Source: REEB95 sp035648735
Lineage (GTDB): Bacteria; Pseudomonadota; Alphaproteobacteria; ATCC43930; CGMCC-115725
Reading direction: 5' to 3'
DNA: 55,915 bases
Assembly: GCA_035648735.1 (NCBI GenBank)
Contig: DASRKX010000038.1
Coordinates: forward strand, 1-55,915
In this document: positions 8,544 through 16,678 of the stretch, one piece after another
How the letters are laid out: each line of letters begins with the position of its first letter
Position numbering within the stretch: position 1 is the first letter of the stretch
Translations under genes and position numbers: made by a program
The notes under the pieces: model-generated
Seen by the model: the letters and a program-made list of their open reading frames with translations, nothing else
Databases searched by the model: none
Told to the model about the DNA's origin: nothing

Positions 8544-9836
8544 TCAGCCTCCGGCGAGCCAGGGCGCCATGCGATCCTGCGCGAGCAAGTCCTCGTAGCT
8601 CGGCCGCGGCCGGATCACCGCGATCTCGCCGCCGCGCACCAGCACCTCGGGCACCAGCGGCCGCGTATTGTAGCTCGAACTCATCACCGCGCCATAGGCG
8701 CCGGCCGAGAAGAGTGCCACCAAATCGCCCGATTTGAGCACCGGCAATTCCCGATCCAACGCGAAGGCATCCCCGGTCTCGCAGACCGGCCCGACAACGC
8801 TTTGCGCCAGGCGCGCGGCATGCGCCGCCGGTTCGCGCACCGGGACGATGGCGTGCCAGGAATCGTATAGCGCCGGGCGCAGCAGATCGTTCATCGCCGC
8901 GTCGATGACGAGGAAGCGGCGGGTGACGCCTTCCTTGAGGTAGAGCACGCGCGACACCAGCACGCCGGCATTGCCGACGATGAAGCGCCCCGGCTCGAAG
9001 GCCAGCTCGATGTCGAGGCTCGCCGTCAGGCGCCGCACCAGCAGCGCGTAATCCTCGATCGCCGGCGGCGTCTCGTCGCGATAGCGGATGCCGATGCCGC
9101 CGCCCAGATCGAGCCGCTTCAGCGCGAAGCCCTCAGCGCGCAAGGTCCGGAAGAGCTCGAAAATGCGCGAAAAGGCGATCTCGAATGGGCCGAGCGCGGT
9201 GAGCTGCGAGCCGATATGCACGGCCATGCCGACCAGATCGATGTTCCGCATCTGGATTGCCGCGCGGAACGCCGCGGGCGCATGCACCAGGTCGATGCCG
9301 AATTTGTCTTCCTTCTTGCCGGTCGCGATCTTCGCGTGGGTGCGCGCGTCGACGTCCGGATTGACGCGGATGGCGACGGGCGCGCGCCGGCCCAGCCGCT
9401 CCGCCACCCGGCTCAAGGCCTCGAGTTCCGGCAGCGATTCGACGTTGATCTGGCGCACGCCCTGTTCCAGGGCGAAGGCGAGCTCGCCCGCGGTCTTGCC
9501 GATGCCGGAGAAAATTATCTTGCCGGGCGGAATCCCGGCCGCGACGGCGCGGCGCAGCTCGCCTTCGGACACCACGTCGGCGTCCGCGCCGAGCCGCGCC
9601 AGCGTTGCGATCACCGCCAGGTTCGAGTTCGCCTTGATCGAATAGCAGATTGTCGCCTGCTGGTCGGCGAAGGCCGCGGCGAAACGTCGGTACTGCCGCT
9701 CGATCGCGCTCGAGGAATAGCAATAGAACGGCGTGCCGACCTGCTCGGCGATGCGCTGCAAGGCGACATCCTCGGCATGCAATTCGCCCGCGCGGTAGGC
9801 GAAGTCGGGCGCTTCGGAATGCGGTGCCGGATTCAC
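8544..9836 (-). CDS. lysA: Diaminopimelate decarboxylase
   Basis: Last step of lysine synthesis: PLP-dependent decarboxylation of meso-diaminopimelate. 430 residues from the GTG at 9834-9836, beginning VNPAPHSEAPDF; a longer open frame runs upstream through lptM in another gene's territory and is not real. The PLP lysine lies in YSIKANSN (K68). The glycine-rich phosphate loop LDLGGGIGI, the EPGRFIVGNAG block and the catalytic CETGD motif are all present. It starts five bases after the lptM stop, so the two are co-translated. Confidence 0.93.
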   Translation of the reverse strand: MNPAPHSEAPDFAYRAGELHAEDVALQRIAEQVGTPFYCYSSSAIERQYRRFAAAFADQQATICYSIKANSNLAVIATLARLGADADVVSEGELRRAVAAGIPPGKIIFSGIGKTAGELAFALEQGVRQINVESLPELEALSRVAERLGRRAPVAIRVNPDVDARTHAKIATGKKEDKFGIDLVHAPAAFRAAIQMRNIDLVGMAVHIGSQLTALGPFEIAFSRIFELFRTLRAEGFALKRLDLGGGIGIRYRDETPPAIEDYALLVRRLTASLDIELAFEPGRFIVGNAGVLVSRVLYLKEGVTRRFLVIDAAMNDLLRPALYDSWHAIVPVREPAAHAARLAQSVVGPVCETGDAFALDRELPVLKSGDLVALFSAGAYGAVMSSSYNTRPLVPEVLVRGGEIAVIRPRPSYEDLLAQDRMAPWLAGG

Positions 9837-9841
9837 GGGCG

Positions 9842-10030
9842 CTATCGCGCCTCCGGCGACGGGGGCGCGGCGGCAGGCAGCTCGCCCGGATAGACGCGCG
9901 GATATAGAAATTGCTGGGTCTGCGGCTGGTCGGCAGGCGCCTGCGGCAGGGCCTTCTTGCCGCAGCCCGCCAGGCACAGCAGCGCCGCCAGCGCCGCGAC
10001 GGTAATTCCGCTTCTGGAAAGGAGGGTCAT
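9842..10030 (-). CDS. lptM: Small LptM-type lipoprotein
   Basis: 62-residue lipoprotein. The signal peptide (MTLLSRSGITVAALAALL) ends in a lipobox LAGC with Cys 23, followed by GKKALPQAP, the short Gly/Lys/Pro segment typical of LptM (formerly YifL). LptM helps mature the LptD-LptE lipopolysaccharide translocon in E. coli. The ATG overlaps the argH stop (ATGA, 10027-10030) and the gene leads straight into lysA, the usual place for this lipoprotein between amino-acid genes in Proteobacteria. The tail is divergent, so orthology is likely but not certain. Confidence 0.75.
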   Translation of the reverse strand: MTLLSRSGITVAALAALLCLAGCGKKALPQAPADQPQTQQFLYPRVYPGELPAAAPPSPEAR

Positions 10031-11448
10031 TTCGCCTTCTTTTCGATAAACCGCACGCGCGCCGCCTTGGCGGCGGCCGCGACGTTGGCCGGCGCCGTGC
10101 CGCCGAAGCTGGCGCGGCTGGCGACCGATTTCTCGACGGTGAGCAGCCGGCGGACGGCCTCGGTGAGGCGGGGCTCGACCTTGCGCAGCTCCGCGAGCGA
10201 AAGTTCGGCAAGCGGCACGCCGCGCTTTTCGGCGCGGCCGACCAGCGCGCCGGCGATGCGGTGCGCCTCGCGGAACGGCAGCGCCAGCTCGCGCGTCAGC
10301 CAATCGGCCAGGTCGGTCGCCGTGCTGTAGCCGCTCTCGGCGGCGCGGCGCATCGCCCGCTTGTCGACGGCGAGGTCGCCGACCATGCCTGTTGTTGCCG
10401 CGAGGCACAGCTCCAGCGTGTCGGCCGACTCGAAGACCGGAATCTTGTCCTCCTGCATGTCCTTAGAATAGGCAAGCGGGAGGGCTTTCATCACCGTCAT
10501 CAGCGCAACAAAAGACCCCAGGAAGCGGCCGGTCTTGGCGCGGACGAGCTCGGCCGCGTCGGGGTTGCGCTTCTGCGGCATCATCGAGCTGCCGGTGGTG
10601 AAGGCGTCCGACAGCCGGATGAAGCCGAACGGCGCCGACAGCCAGAGCACGATCTCCTCGGCGAAGCGCGACAGATGCATGCCGGCGATGGACGCCGATG
10701 CCAGGAATTCGAGCACGAAATCGCGGTCGGAGACGGCGTCGAGTGAATTGGCCGCCGGCCGGTCGAAGCCGAGCGCCTTTGCCGTGTGCGCGCGGTCGAT
10801 CGGAAAGGAGGTGCCGGCCAGCGCACCCGCGCCCAGGGGCGATTCATTGAGCCGCTTGCGGCAATCCGCCAGCCGCCCGCGGTCGCGGCCGAGCATCTCG
10901 ACATAGGCGAGGAGATGGTGACCGAAGGTGATCGGCTGCGCGGTTTGCAGATGGGTGAAGCCCGGCATGATCGTCGCGGCGTGCTTTTGCGCCTGGCCGA
11001 TCAGCGCCGATTGGAGCTGCGCCATCCGGCGGTCGAGCCGGTCGATCGCGTCGCGCACCCACAGGCGGAGACCGGTCGCCACCTGGTCGTTGCGCGAGCG
11101 CGCGGTGTGCAGCCGGCCGGCGGCCGGGCCGATCAGCTCGCCGAGCCGCGCCTCGATATTGAGGTGAATGTCCTCGTGCTCGGTGCGGAAGGGGAAGGCG
11201 CCCTTTTCGATCTCGCGGCGGATTTTTTCTAGACCGCGCGCGATCGCCTCGCCATCCTCAGCCGAGACGATCCGCTTCGCCACCAGCATGGCGCAATGCG
11301 CGAGCGACCCGGCGATGTCCTGGGCGGCGAGGCGCCGGTCGAAACCGATCGAGGTATTGATGCACTGCATGATATCGGAAGGACGGCCGGAAAGCCTGCC
11401 GCCGCGCGCCGCATTGGCGGATTTGCCGGCGCTCCGCTTGGCTTTCAT
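10027..11448 (-). CDS. argH: Argininosuccinate lyase
   Basis: Cleaves argininosuccinate to arginine and fumarate, the last step of arginine synthesis. 473 residues from the ATG at 11448 (MKAKRSAGKSANAARGGRLS), where conserved sequence begins. The fumarase-superfamily signature GSSMMPQKRNPD lies at about 286-297, and the TARSRNDQV and GFTHLQTAQP blocks are present. First gene of argH-lptM-lysA-TIGR02302, divergent from tlpA with only about 45 bases between them. The open frame extends further upstream but without family similarity. Confidence 0.95.
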   Translation of the reverse strand: MKAKRSAGKSANAARGGRLSGRPSDIMQCINTSIGFDRRLAAQDIAGSLAHCAMLVAKRIVSAEDGEAIARGLEKIRREIEKGAFPFRTEHEDIHLNIEARLGELIGPAAGRLHTARSRNDQVATGLRLWVRDAIDRLDRRMAQLQSALIGQAQKHAATIMPGFTHLQTAQPITFGHHLLAYVEMLGRDRGRLADCRKRLNESPLGAGALAGTSFPIDRAHTAKALGFDRPAANSLDAVSDRDFVLEFLASASIAGMHLSRFAEEIVLWLSAPFGFIRLSDAFTTGSSMMPQKRNPDAAELVRAKTGRFLGSFVALMTVMKALPLAYSKDMQEDKIPVFESADTLELCLAATTGMVGDLAVDKRAMRRAAESGYSTATDLADWLTRELALPFREAHRIAGALVGRAEKRGVPLAELSLAELRKVEPRLTEAVRRLLTVEKSVASRASFGGTAPANVAAAAKAARVRFIEKKAK

Positions 11449-11493
11449 GGCGTCCGCGCGACCGGGGTGGGGGATTGCAAGGTGAAGTGGCTC

Positions 11494-12078
11494 ATGCGCG
11501 GTCTTTCGGTCCTGCTCGTCCTGTGCGGCGTGGCGCTGGCCGCGCTGCTCTATTACCGCGCCGGGCACCCCCGAACCATCCCCGTGCCGGACACGATTCG
11601 GGCGCAAGCGACGCTGCCCATCGGGCAGCTTACCCCGCTCGAACCCAAGCTGCCAGCGCCGGACCTCGGCTTTACCACCCGCCGGGGCGAGCCGAAACGT
11701 CTGGCCGATTTCACCGGCCGGCCGGTCCTGGTCAATCTCTGGGCCACCTGGTGCGGCCCCTGCATCGAGGAGATGCCGTCGCTCGGCCGGCTCCAGGCGC
11801 AGCTTGGCGGCGACCTCGCCATCCTGGCGATCTCGGAGGACCGCAGCGGCGCGGCGGCGGTCGAGCCGTTCCTGGCGCGGGTCGCGGTCGGGGATCTCGC
11901 CGTCTATCTCGACGCGACGGATGCGGCGATCAAGGCCTTCGGCGTCCAGGGCCTGCCGACTACGCTGCTGATCGGCCGCGACGGCAAGGTGGCGTTCAAG
12001 CTCGAAGGCGCCGCCGATTGGGATTCGCCGGCGATGGTCGCGCGGCTGCGCGCGTTCATCGAGGCGAAGACGCCTTAG
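11494..12078 (+). CDS. tlpA: TlpA-family thiol:disulfide oxidoreductase
   Basis: Membrane-anchored thioredoxin-like reductant that acts in the periplasm, often on cytochrome c or copper-centre assembly. One N-terminal helix (about 3-21) and a redox domain with WCGPC at 86-90 and the cis-proline loop GLPTTLL. 194 residues from the ATG at 11494, which has AAGGTG nine bases upstream; a GTG at 11482 is an alternative start. Divergent from argH. Its stop TAG overlaps the stop of the convergent esterase gene by two bases. Confidence 0.87.
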   Translation: MRGLSVLLVLCGVALAALLYYRAGHPRTIPVPDTIRAQATLPIGQLTPLEPKLPAPDLGFTTRRGEPKRLADFTGRPVLVNLWATWCGPCIEEMPSLGRLQAQLGGDLAILAISEDRSGAAAVEPFLARVAVGDLAVYLDATDAAIKAFGVQGLPTTLLIGRDGKVAFKLEGAADWDSPAMVARLRAFIEAKTP

Positions 12079-12737
12079 CGCTTTAAAACGCCGCGCAGGA
12101 ATTCGCCGCCGCGTGTCAAGCCTTGCTCGTCGATCGAGTGGCCGATGCCGGGCGACGCCAGGGATTCGACCTTGATGCCCGAAGCATCGAGCGCCTTGAC
12201 CGCCGTGCCCAGCGCCGCGACGGGCACGATCGGGTCTTCCGTGCCATGCACCAGCAGCACCGGCGGCCGCGCGCGGATTTCGCCCGCCAGCAATTGGGGC
12301 GCCACCAGCGCGCCCGAATAGCCGACGATGCCGGCCGGCGTCTTGGCACGGCGCAGGCCCACATAGAGCGACATCATCGTGCCCTGCGAGAATCCGACCA
12401 GCGCCAGGCGTGAATCATCGAGGCCGCGCTCGGCAAGCGCCTCGTCGAGGAAGCGGTCGAGGATCGGCGCGGCCTTTTTCACGCCGGCGAGGATCGGTGC
12501 CGGCGAGCGGTCGGCGAGGCTGAACCATTGGCGGCCGTGGGGCGCCATGTCGCAGGGGAAGGGCGCGTCCGGCGACAGGAACTCGGTGTCGGGCAGCAGC
12601 GGCGCCCAGTAGGGCGCGAGGCCGATCAGATCGTTGCCGTCGGCGCCGACGCCGTGCAGCAGCACGACGAGGCTGGCGGGCTTTCCGCCGGAAGTCGGTT
12701 TGAGCGACGGTCCGGTCAGGCGCGGTAGTTCGGTCAT
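12075..12737 (-). CDS. Alpha/beta hydrolase, phospholipase/carboxylesterase family
   Basis: 220 residues. Nucleophile elbow GFSQG with Ser 117, an oxyanion-type LLHGVGADGNDL segment near 26-38, the acid in HGTEDPIVP and the catalytic His in GIGHSID complete the triad. It belongs with YpfH and acyl-protein-thioesterase-like esterases; the natural substrate is unknown. No signal peptide, so cytoplasmic. Convergent with tlpA (stop codons overlap) and divergent from gluQ. Confidence 0.85.
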   Translation of the reverse strand: MTELPRLTGPSLKPTSGGKPASLVVLLHGVGADGNDLIGLAPYWAPLLPDTEFLSPDAPFPCDMAPHGRQWFSLADRSPAPILAGVKKAAPILDRFLDEALAERGLDDSRLALVGFSQGTMMSLYVGLRRAKTPAGIVGYSGALVAPQLLAGEIRARPPVLLVHGTEDPIVPVAALGTAVKALDASGIKVESLASPGIGHSIDEQGLTRGGEFLRGVLKR

Positions 12738-12753
12738 CGGACGCCTTTCTTCG

Positions 12754-12788
12754 CTCTCCTCGATTGGCGGAGAGGTAGGGTGAGGAGG
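12754..12788. repeat. Short GC-rich hairpin repeat, copy 2
   Basis: Hairpin with CTCTCC and GGAGAG arms followed by GTAGGGTGAGGAGG, the same layout as the element at 6094-6132. Here it lies between divergent genes, in the 5' leader of gluQ, so it is unlikely to act as a simple terminator of either. Confidence 0.45.
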
Positions 12789-12811
12789 ATGTCCGGGTTA
12801 TAAATGCCCGC

Positions 12812-13678
12812 ATGAGCCTCGTCACCCGCTTCGCGCCGAGCCCGACCGGGCTTTTGCATCTCGGCCATGTCCATTCGGCGCTCGCCGGGTTCCGCGCGGC
12901 GCAGGAGGCCGGCGGAAAATTCCTGGTGCGCATCGAGGACATCGATGCCGGCCGCTGCCGCGCGGAATTCGTCGATGCGATCGTTGAGGATTTGACCTGG
13001 CTGGGGATTGCCTGGGACGGCCCGGTGCGGCGGCAGTCGGAGCACATGGCGGATTACCGCCAAGCCCTGGCGAAGCTCGAATCCCGGAGCCTGCTCTATC
13101 CCTGCTTCTGCACCCGCGCCGCAATCCAGGCCGAAATCCGGGGCGCCGATGCGGCGCCGCACGGTTTCGACGGGGCGCCTTATCCCGGCACCTGCCGCGG
13201 TCAGTCGCCTGCCGAGCGCGAGCGGCGGTTAGCCACCGGCACGCCCTATGCCTTGCGGCTTGATGTCGCGAAGGCGGCGGCGCGGACCGGGACGCTGTTC
13301 TGGGAGGATGACGGCGCCGGCCGGATCGCCGCCGATGCGGCGGCGCAGGGCGACGCCGTGCTGGCGCGGAAGGATTCGCCGACATCGTACCATCTTGCCG
13401 TCACCGTGGACGACGCGCTCCAGGGCGTGACACTGGTGACGCGCGGCGTCGATCTTTTTGCCGCGACCGATGTCCACCGCCTGTTGCAGGCGCTGCTCGA
13501 CCTGCCGGTGCCGCGCTATCGGCATCATAAGCTGCTGACCGACGCGGCCGGCCGGCGCTTCGCCAAGCGCGACCAGGCGCTGACCATCCGCGCGCTGCGC
13601 GCGAGCGGCAAAAGCGCCGCCGAAATTCTCGACTTAGCCGGAAACGTTACGGCGGGCCGCCATTCGCCCACCAATTGA
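12812..13678 (+). CDS. gluQ: Glutamyl-Q tRNA(Asp) synthetase
   Basis: Attaches glutamate to the queuosine base at position 34 of tRNA(Asp). A paralogue of glutamyl-tRNA synthetase reduced to the catalytic core; 288 residues match the short family. HIGH-type motif HLGH at 16-19, zinc ligands CFC and the downstream YPGTC (a feature of GluQ), and the KMSKS-like FAKRD near the C-terminus. Its 3' end overlaps the convergent zinc-ribbon gene by 32 bases. Also called YadB. Confidence 0.92.
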   Translation: MSLVTRFAPSPTGLLHLGHVHSALAGFRAAQEAGGKFLVRIEDIDAGRCRAEFVDAIVEDLTWLGIAWDGPVRRQSEHMADYRQALAKLESRSLLYPCFCTRAAIQAEIRGADAAPHGFDGAPYPGTCRGQSPAERERRLATGTPYALRLDVAKAAARTGTLFWEDDGAGRIAADAAAQGDAVLARKDSPTSYHLAVTVDDALQGVTLVTRGVDLFAATDVHRLLQALLDLPVPRYRHHKLLTDAAGRRFAKRDQALTIRALRASGKSAAEILDLAGNVTAGRHSPTN

Positions 13679-13880
13679 CGGCGAAGGCGATGACGTGTTT
13701 CGAGCCCCAATAGGCGAAGGCTGCCGCGGGCGGCAGCCACCAATAGGCGGTCGCGAGGATGACGAAAATAATCAGCCATTTGACCCAGGACGGGCGGCGG
13801 AAATGGCGCGCGCCGCAATGCGGGCACCAGCGCGCATTGGTGCTGACCCGGCCGGTGCATTCCCTGCATTGAATCAGCAT
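13647..13880 (-). CDS. Small zinc-ribbon membrane protein
   Basis: 77 residues beginning MLIQCRECTGRVS. Two Cys pairs (CREC at 5-8 and CPHC at 19-22) form a zinc ribbon at the N-terminus, followed by a hydrophobic helix (about 33-52) and an aromatic-rich tail. No function known. The start chosen places the first CxxC at residue 5, as in similar short proteins. It lies 13 bases after the Nudix gene, probably in one transcript, and overlaps the end of gluQ. Confidence 0.7.
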   Translation of the reverse strand: MLIQCRECTGRVSTNARWCPHCGARHFRRPSWVKWLIIFVILATAYWWLPPAAAFAYWGSKHVIAFAVNWWANGGPP

Positions 13881-13893
13881 GTCCAGTCTCCGC

Positions 13894-14760
13894 TCAGTCC
13901 AAGGGCCGGTGCAGGCCGGTGACGAGATCGAGATATTCCGGATCGCCCGGCGGCACGACGCCGTGGCGCAGCGCGAAATCGATATTGACCAGATTGACGT
14001 TGAACTTGAAATCGTCGGTGCGGCGCATGCGTTCGACGACATCCTCGGCATCCATCAAGGCGAAGGAGACGATCTCGCCGTCGGCGTTGCGCGGCGTGAA
14101 ATCCGGCGGCGTCTCGCAATCGTAGAGGAAGAGGATGTCGTCGCGCACGCCGTCCTCCGTCGCCATGCGATAGGTCACGGCGCCGACCGCGACGGCGCGC
14201 GCGGTGAGAACTTCCGGCATCGAGGCTTCTTCCTCGGCCTCCTTGAACAGCGTCTTTTCCAGCCCGTAATCCCCCCCGATGCCGCCGGCCACGAGATTGT
14301 CGAGCTTGTCCGGCGCGATCATCTTGCCCGCGGCGCGGCGGCCGATCCATTGCCGGAGCTTGCCGCCGTCGCGCCGCCAGCCGTTGAGATGCACGCCATA
14401 GGCGCGCACGCCGAAGAACGGCACGGCGCCGCGGTCGAGATCGAAGCGCGGCGCAGCGCCCCAGCGCGCGGCGACCGCGAAATATTCCTGGCGCCATTTC
14501 GGGATGGCGCCGTCGGCGACCAGCGCATCGGTGGCGTCGTCGATCGCCCGGGTGAGGGCGGCGCGGTCGCCGGCGGCGATCAGCCGCACGCGCTCGCGGG
14601 AGACCTCGAACACTTTCGGAAAGCCCGCCAGGCGCTCGGCGTTTGCGCGCCTGATCCACCCGACCCGCGCCGCCTCATGCATGAAAGGCACGAAATCCGC
14701 TGCGTTCCATTCGTTGCACAGCCGGATGTGGCGCAGCAGGCTCATATCCTCAATTTCCAT
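13894..14760 (-). CDS. Nudix hydrolase with DUF4743 N-terminal domain
   Basis: 288 residues. The N-terminal half resembles the DUF4743 domain found in fungal Tnr3 and yeast YJR142W-like proteins. The C-terminal half is a Nudix domain with box GGDYGLEKTLFKEAEEEAS around residues 162-180, keeping the metal-binding glutamates. Relatives hydrolyse thiamine-diphosphate analogues (oxy- and oxo-thiamine diphosphate), a metabolite-damage clean-up role, and that is the best guess here. Upstream of the small zinc-ribbon gene. Confidence 0.8.
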   Translation of the reverse strand: MEIEDMSLLRHIRLCNEWNAADFVPFMHEAARVGWIRRANAERLAGFPKVFEVSRERVRLIAAGDRAALTRAIDDATDALVADGAIPKWRQEYFAVAARWGAAPRFDLDRGAVPFFGVRAYGVHLNGWRRDGGKLRQWIGRRAAGKMIAPDKLDNLVAGGIGGDYGLEKTLFKEAEEEASMPEVLTARAVAVGAVTYRMATEDGVRDDILFLYDCETPPDFTPRNADGEIVSFALMDAEDVVERMRRTDDFKFNVNLVNIDFALRHGVVPPGDPEYLDLVTGLHRPLD

Positions 14761-14897
14761 CCTACCTGTGGCAATCCCGTGGCGGCGGGTGACCAGGCTG
14801 TGGCTGCCGCAATGCCGCAGCCCGCGGACACATTGCCATCACATTCGACGCCTAACCCTGAACCCCAGAGATCGTCCCCTCTGTACGGAGGAGAACC

Positions 14898-15116
14898 ATG
14901 CAGCTCAACAAACGCACGATCGTCCTCGCCGTCATGTCCGTCATCGCGACCGCCGCCCTCGCGGGCTGCGGCGGCGCGCCGGTCAATTCGACCCCGCGGG
15001 CCATCAACAGCGACGTCAGCGCGGTGAACGCGACCGGCCCGACCTCGAGCAATATCGGCATGGCGCGCGACCTCACGCCGACCTTCAGCATTCCGCTGCG
15101 CGAGACCTCCGAGTAG
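14898..15116 (+). CDS. Small hypothetical lipoprotein
   Basis: 72 residues. Positive N-terminus (MQLNKRT), hydrophobic core and lipobox LAGC with Cys 23; the mature part is a Ser/Thr/Asn-rich, low-complexity 50-residue tail. A purine-rich TACGGAGGAG precedes the ATG as a strong ribosome-binding site. No family recognised. It stands alone between two minus-strand genes with about 137 bases of upstream sequence. Confidence 0.65.
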   Translation: MQLNKRTIVLAVMSVIATAALAGCGGAPVNSTPRAINSDVSAVNATGPTSSNIGMARDLTPTFSIPLRETSE

Positions 15117-15122
15117 TTCGGC

Positions 15123-15686
15123 TCAGCTCGGCTCGAGCACGGTGTCCCAGTAGAGGAAGTCGCGCCAGCTTTGATGCAAAAAGTTGGGCGGGAAGGCGCG
15201 GCCGTTCTCGCGCAGGATTCGCGTCGAGGGCTGGAACGGCTCGTGCCGCGGATAGAGCCCGCTCTCGGCCGGGACGCGGTTGCCCTTCAATAGATTGCAG
15301 GTCGAGCAGGCGGTGACGACGTTTTCCCATGTCGTGTGGCCGCCGCGCGAGCGCGGCACGACATGGTCGAAGGTCAGGTAATGCGACGGAAAATCCTCGC
15401 CGCAATACTGGCAGACGAATTTGTCGCGCAGGAAGACGTTGAACCGCGTGAAGGCCGGCCGCCGCGACATCGCGATGTAGGCCTTGAGCGAGATCACGCT
15501 CGGCAGGCGCATCTCGAAGGACGGGCTGCGCACGACGCGGTCGTATTGGGAGACGACGCTGACCCGGTCGAGGCAGACCGCCTTGACGGTTTCCTGCCAG
15601 GACCAGAGCGACAGGGGAAAGTAGCTCAGCGGCCGGAAATCCGCATTGAGCACCAGCGCCGGGCAATTATCGGGAGAAGACGACAA
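15123..15686 (-). CDS. HNH endonuclease family protein
   Basis: 187 residues with a C-terminal HNH domain: Cys pair CQYC (92-95), metal and catalytic residues DH at 107-108, Asn 122, and the second pair CSTC (127-130). The N-terminal LVLNADFRPLSYFPLSLWSW is the typical opening of a chromosomal alphaproteobacterial HNH family of unknown biological role. No phage or restriction genes are near, so it looks like a housekeeping DNA-processing protein rather than part of a mobile element. Confidence 0.85.
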   Translation of the reverse strand: MSSSPDNCPALVLNADFRPLSYFPLSLWSWQETVKAVCLDRVSVVSQYDRVVRSPSFEMRLPSVISLKAYIAMSRRPAFTRFNVFLRDKFVCQYCGEDFPSHYLTFDHVVPRSRGGHTTWENVVTACSTCNLLKGNRVPAESGLYPRHEPFQPSTRILRENGRAFPPNFLHQSWRDFLYWDTVLEPS

Positions 15687-15773
15687 CCAGCCTCCGCTTT
15701 GGCGACCTTTGGTCGTGCCGCCCTTTCCGCGATAAAGCCATAAATCGGCCCGCCCTGCAACGTCACGCTAACG

Positions 15774-16667
15774 TCACCGTGTCGGCACCGGCTTGGCGCC
15801 GCGATAGTCGTAGAACCCGCGCCCGGCCTTGCGGCCGAGCCAGCCGGCCTCGACGTATTTGACCAGCAGCGGGCAGGGCCGGTACTTCGAATCAGCCAGG
15901 CCCTCGTAGAGCACCTGCATCACCGAGAGACAGGTATCCAAGCCGATGAAATCGGCGAGCTCGAGCGGCCCCATCGGGTGGTTGGCGCCCAGCTTCATCG
16001 CCGTGTCGATCGCCTCGACCGAGCCGACGCCCTCATAGAGCGTATAGACCGCCTCGTTGATCATCGGCAGCAGGATGCGGTTGACGATGAAGGCGGGAAA
16101 ATCCTCCGCCGCGACGGGGGTCTTGCCGAGCTTGATCGACAGCTCGCGCACCGCGGCGAAGGTCGGCTCGTCGGTCGCGATGCCGCGGATCAGCTCGACC
16201 AGCGTCATCACCGGCACCGGGTTCATGAAATGCATGCCGATGAAGCGGGCCGGCCGGTCGGTGGCGGCGGCGAGGCGGGTGATCGAGATCGACGAGGTGT
16301 TGGAGGCGACGATCGCCGACGCCTTGAGATGCGGCACCAGCTTCTTGAAGATCTCGCGCTTGATGTCCTCTTTCTCGACCGCGGCCTCGATCACCACGTC
16401 GCAATCCGACAGCAACTCGTAGCCGGTGCCGGTCTTGATGCGCTTCAGCGCGGCGGCCTTGTCGCCTTCCGTGATCTTGCCGCTCTTCATCTGTCGCGTC
16501 ATGTTCTTGTCGATTGTGCCGAGCGCGCGCTCGACGGCCTTCGGGTCGGCGTCGATGATCCGGATGTCATAGCCGGCGAGCGCCGCAACATGCGCGATGC
16601 CGCTGCCCATTTGCCCGGCGCCGATGATGCCGATTCGCTTGATGTCGATTGGTTGTTCCATGGCCAT
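15774..16667 (-). CDS. hbdA: 3-hydroxybutyryl-CoA dehydrogenase
   Basis: NAD(P)-dependent interconversion of acetoacetyl-CoA and 3-hydroxybutyryl-CoA. 297 residues from the ATG at 16667, which has AAGGAG about six bases upstream. Rossmann motif GAGQMG at 16-21, and the catalytic-region HFMNPVPVMTLVELI. Follows etfBA at close spacing, so electrons from acyl-CoA oxidation and this step are probably expressed together. Members are also named paaH or hbd; substrate range cannot be read here. Confidence 0.92.
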   Translation of the reverse strand: MAMEQPIDIKRIGIIGAGQMGSGIAHVAALAGYDIRIIDADPKAVERALGTIDKNMTRQMKSGKITEGDKAAALKRIKTGTGYELLSDCDVVIEAAVEKEDIKREIFKKLVPHLKASAIVASNTSSISITRLAAATDRPARFIGMHFMNPVPVMTLVELIRGIATDEPTFAAVRELSIKLGKTPVAAEDFPAFIVNRILLPMINEAVYTLYEGVGSVEAIDTAMKLGANHPMGPLELADFIGLDTCLSVMQVLYEGLADSKYRPCPLLVKYVEAGWLGRKAGRGFYDYRGAKPVPTR

Positions 16668-16678
16668 GACGATCTCCT

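Noticed and set aside
8544..10211. A longer lysA frame extending over lptM and the end of argH
   Set aside because: The extra N-terminus is frame-shifted lptM/argH sequence; conserved LysA sequence begins at the GTG at 9836.
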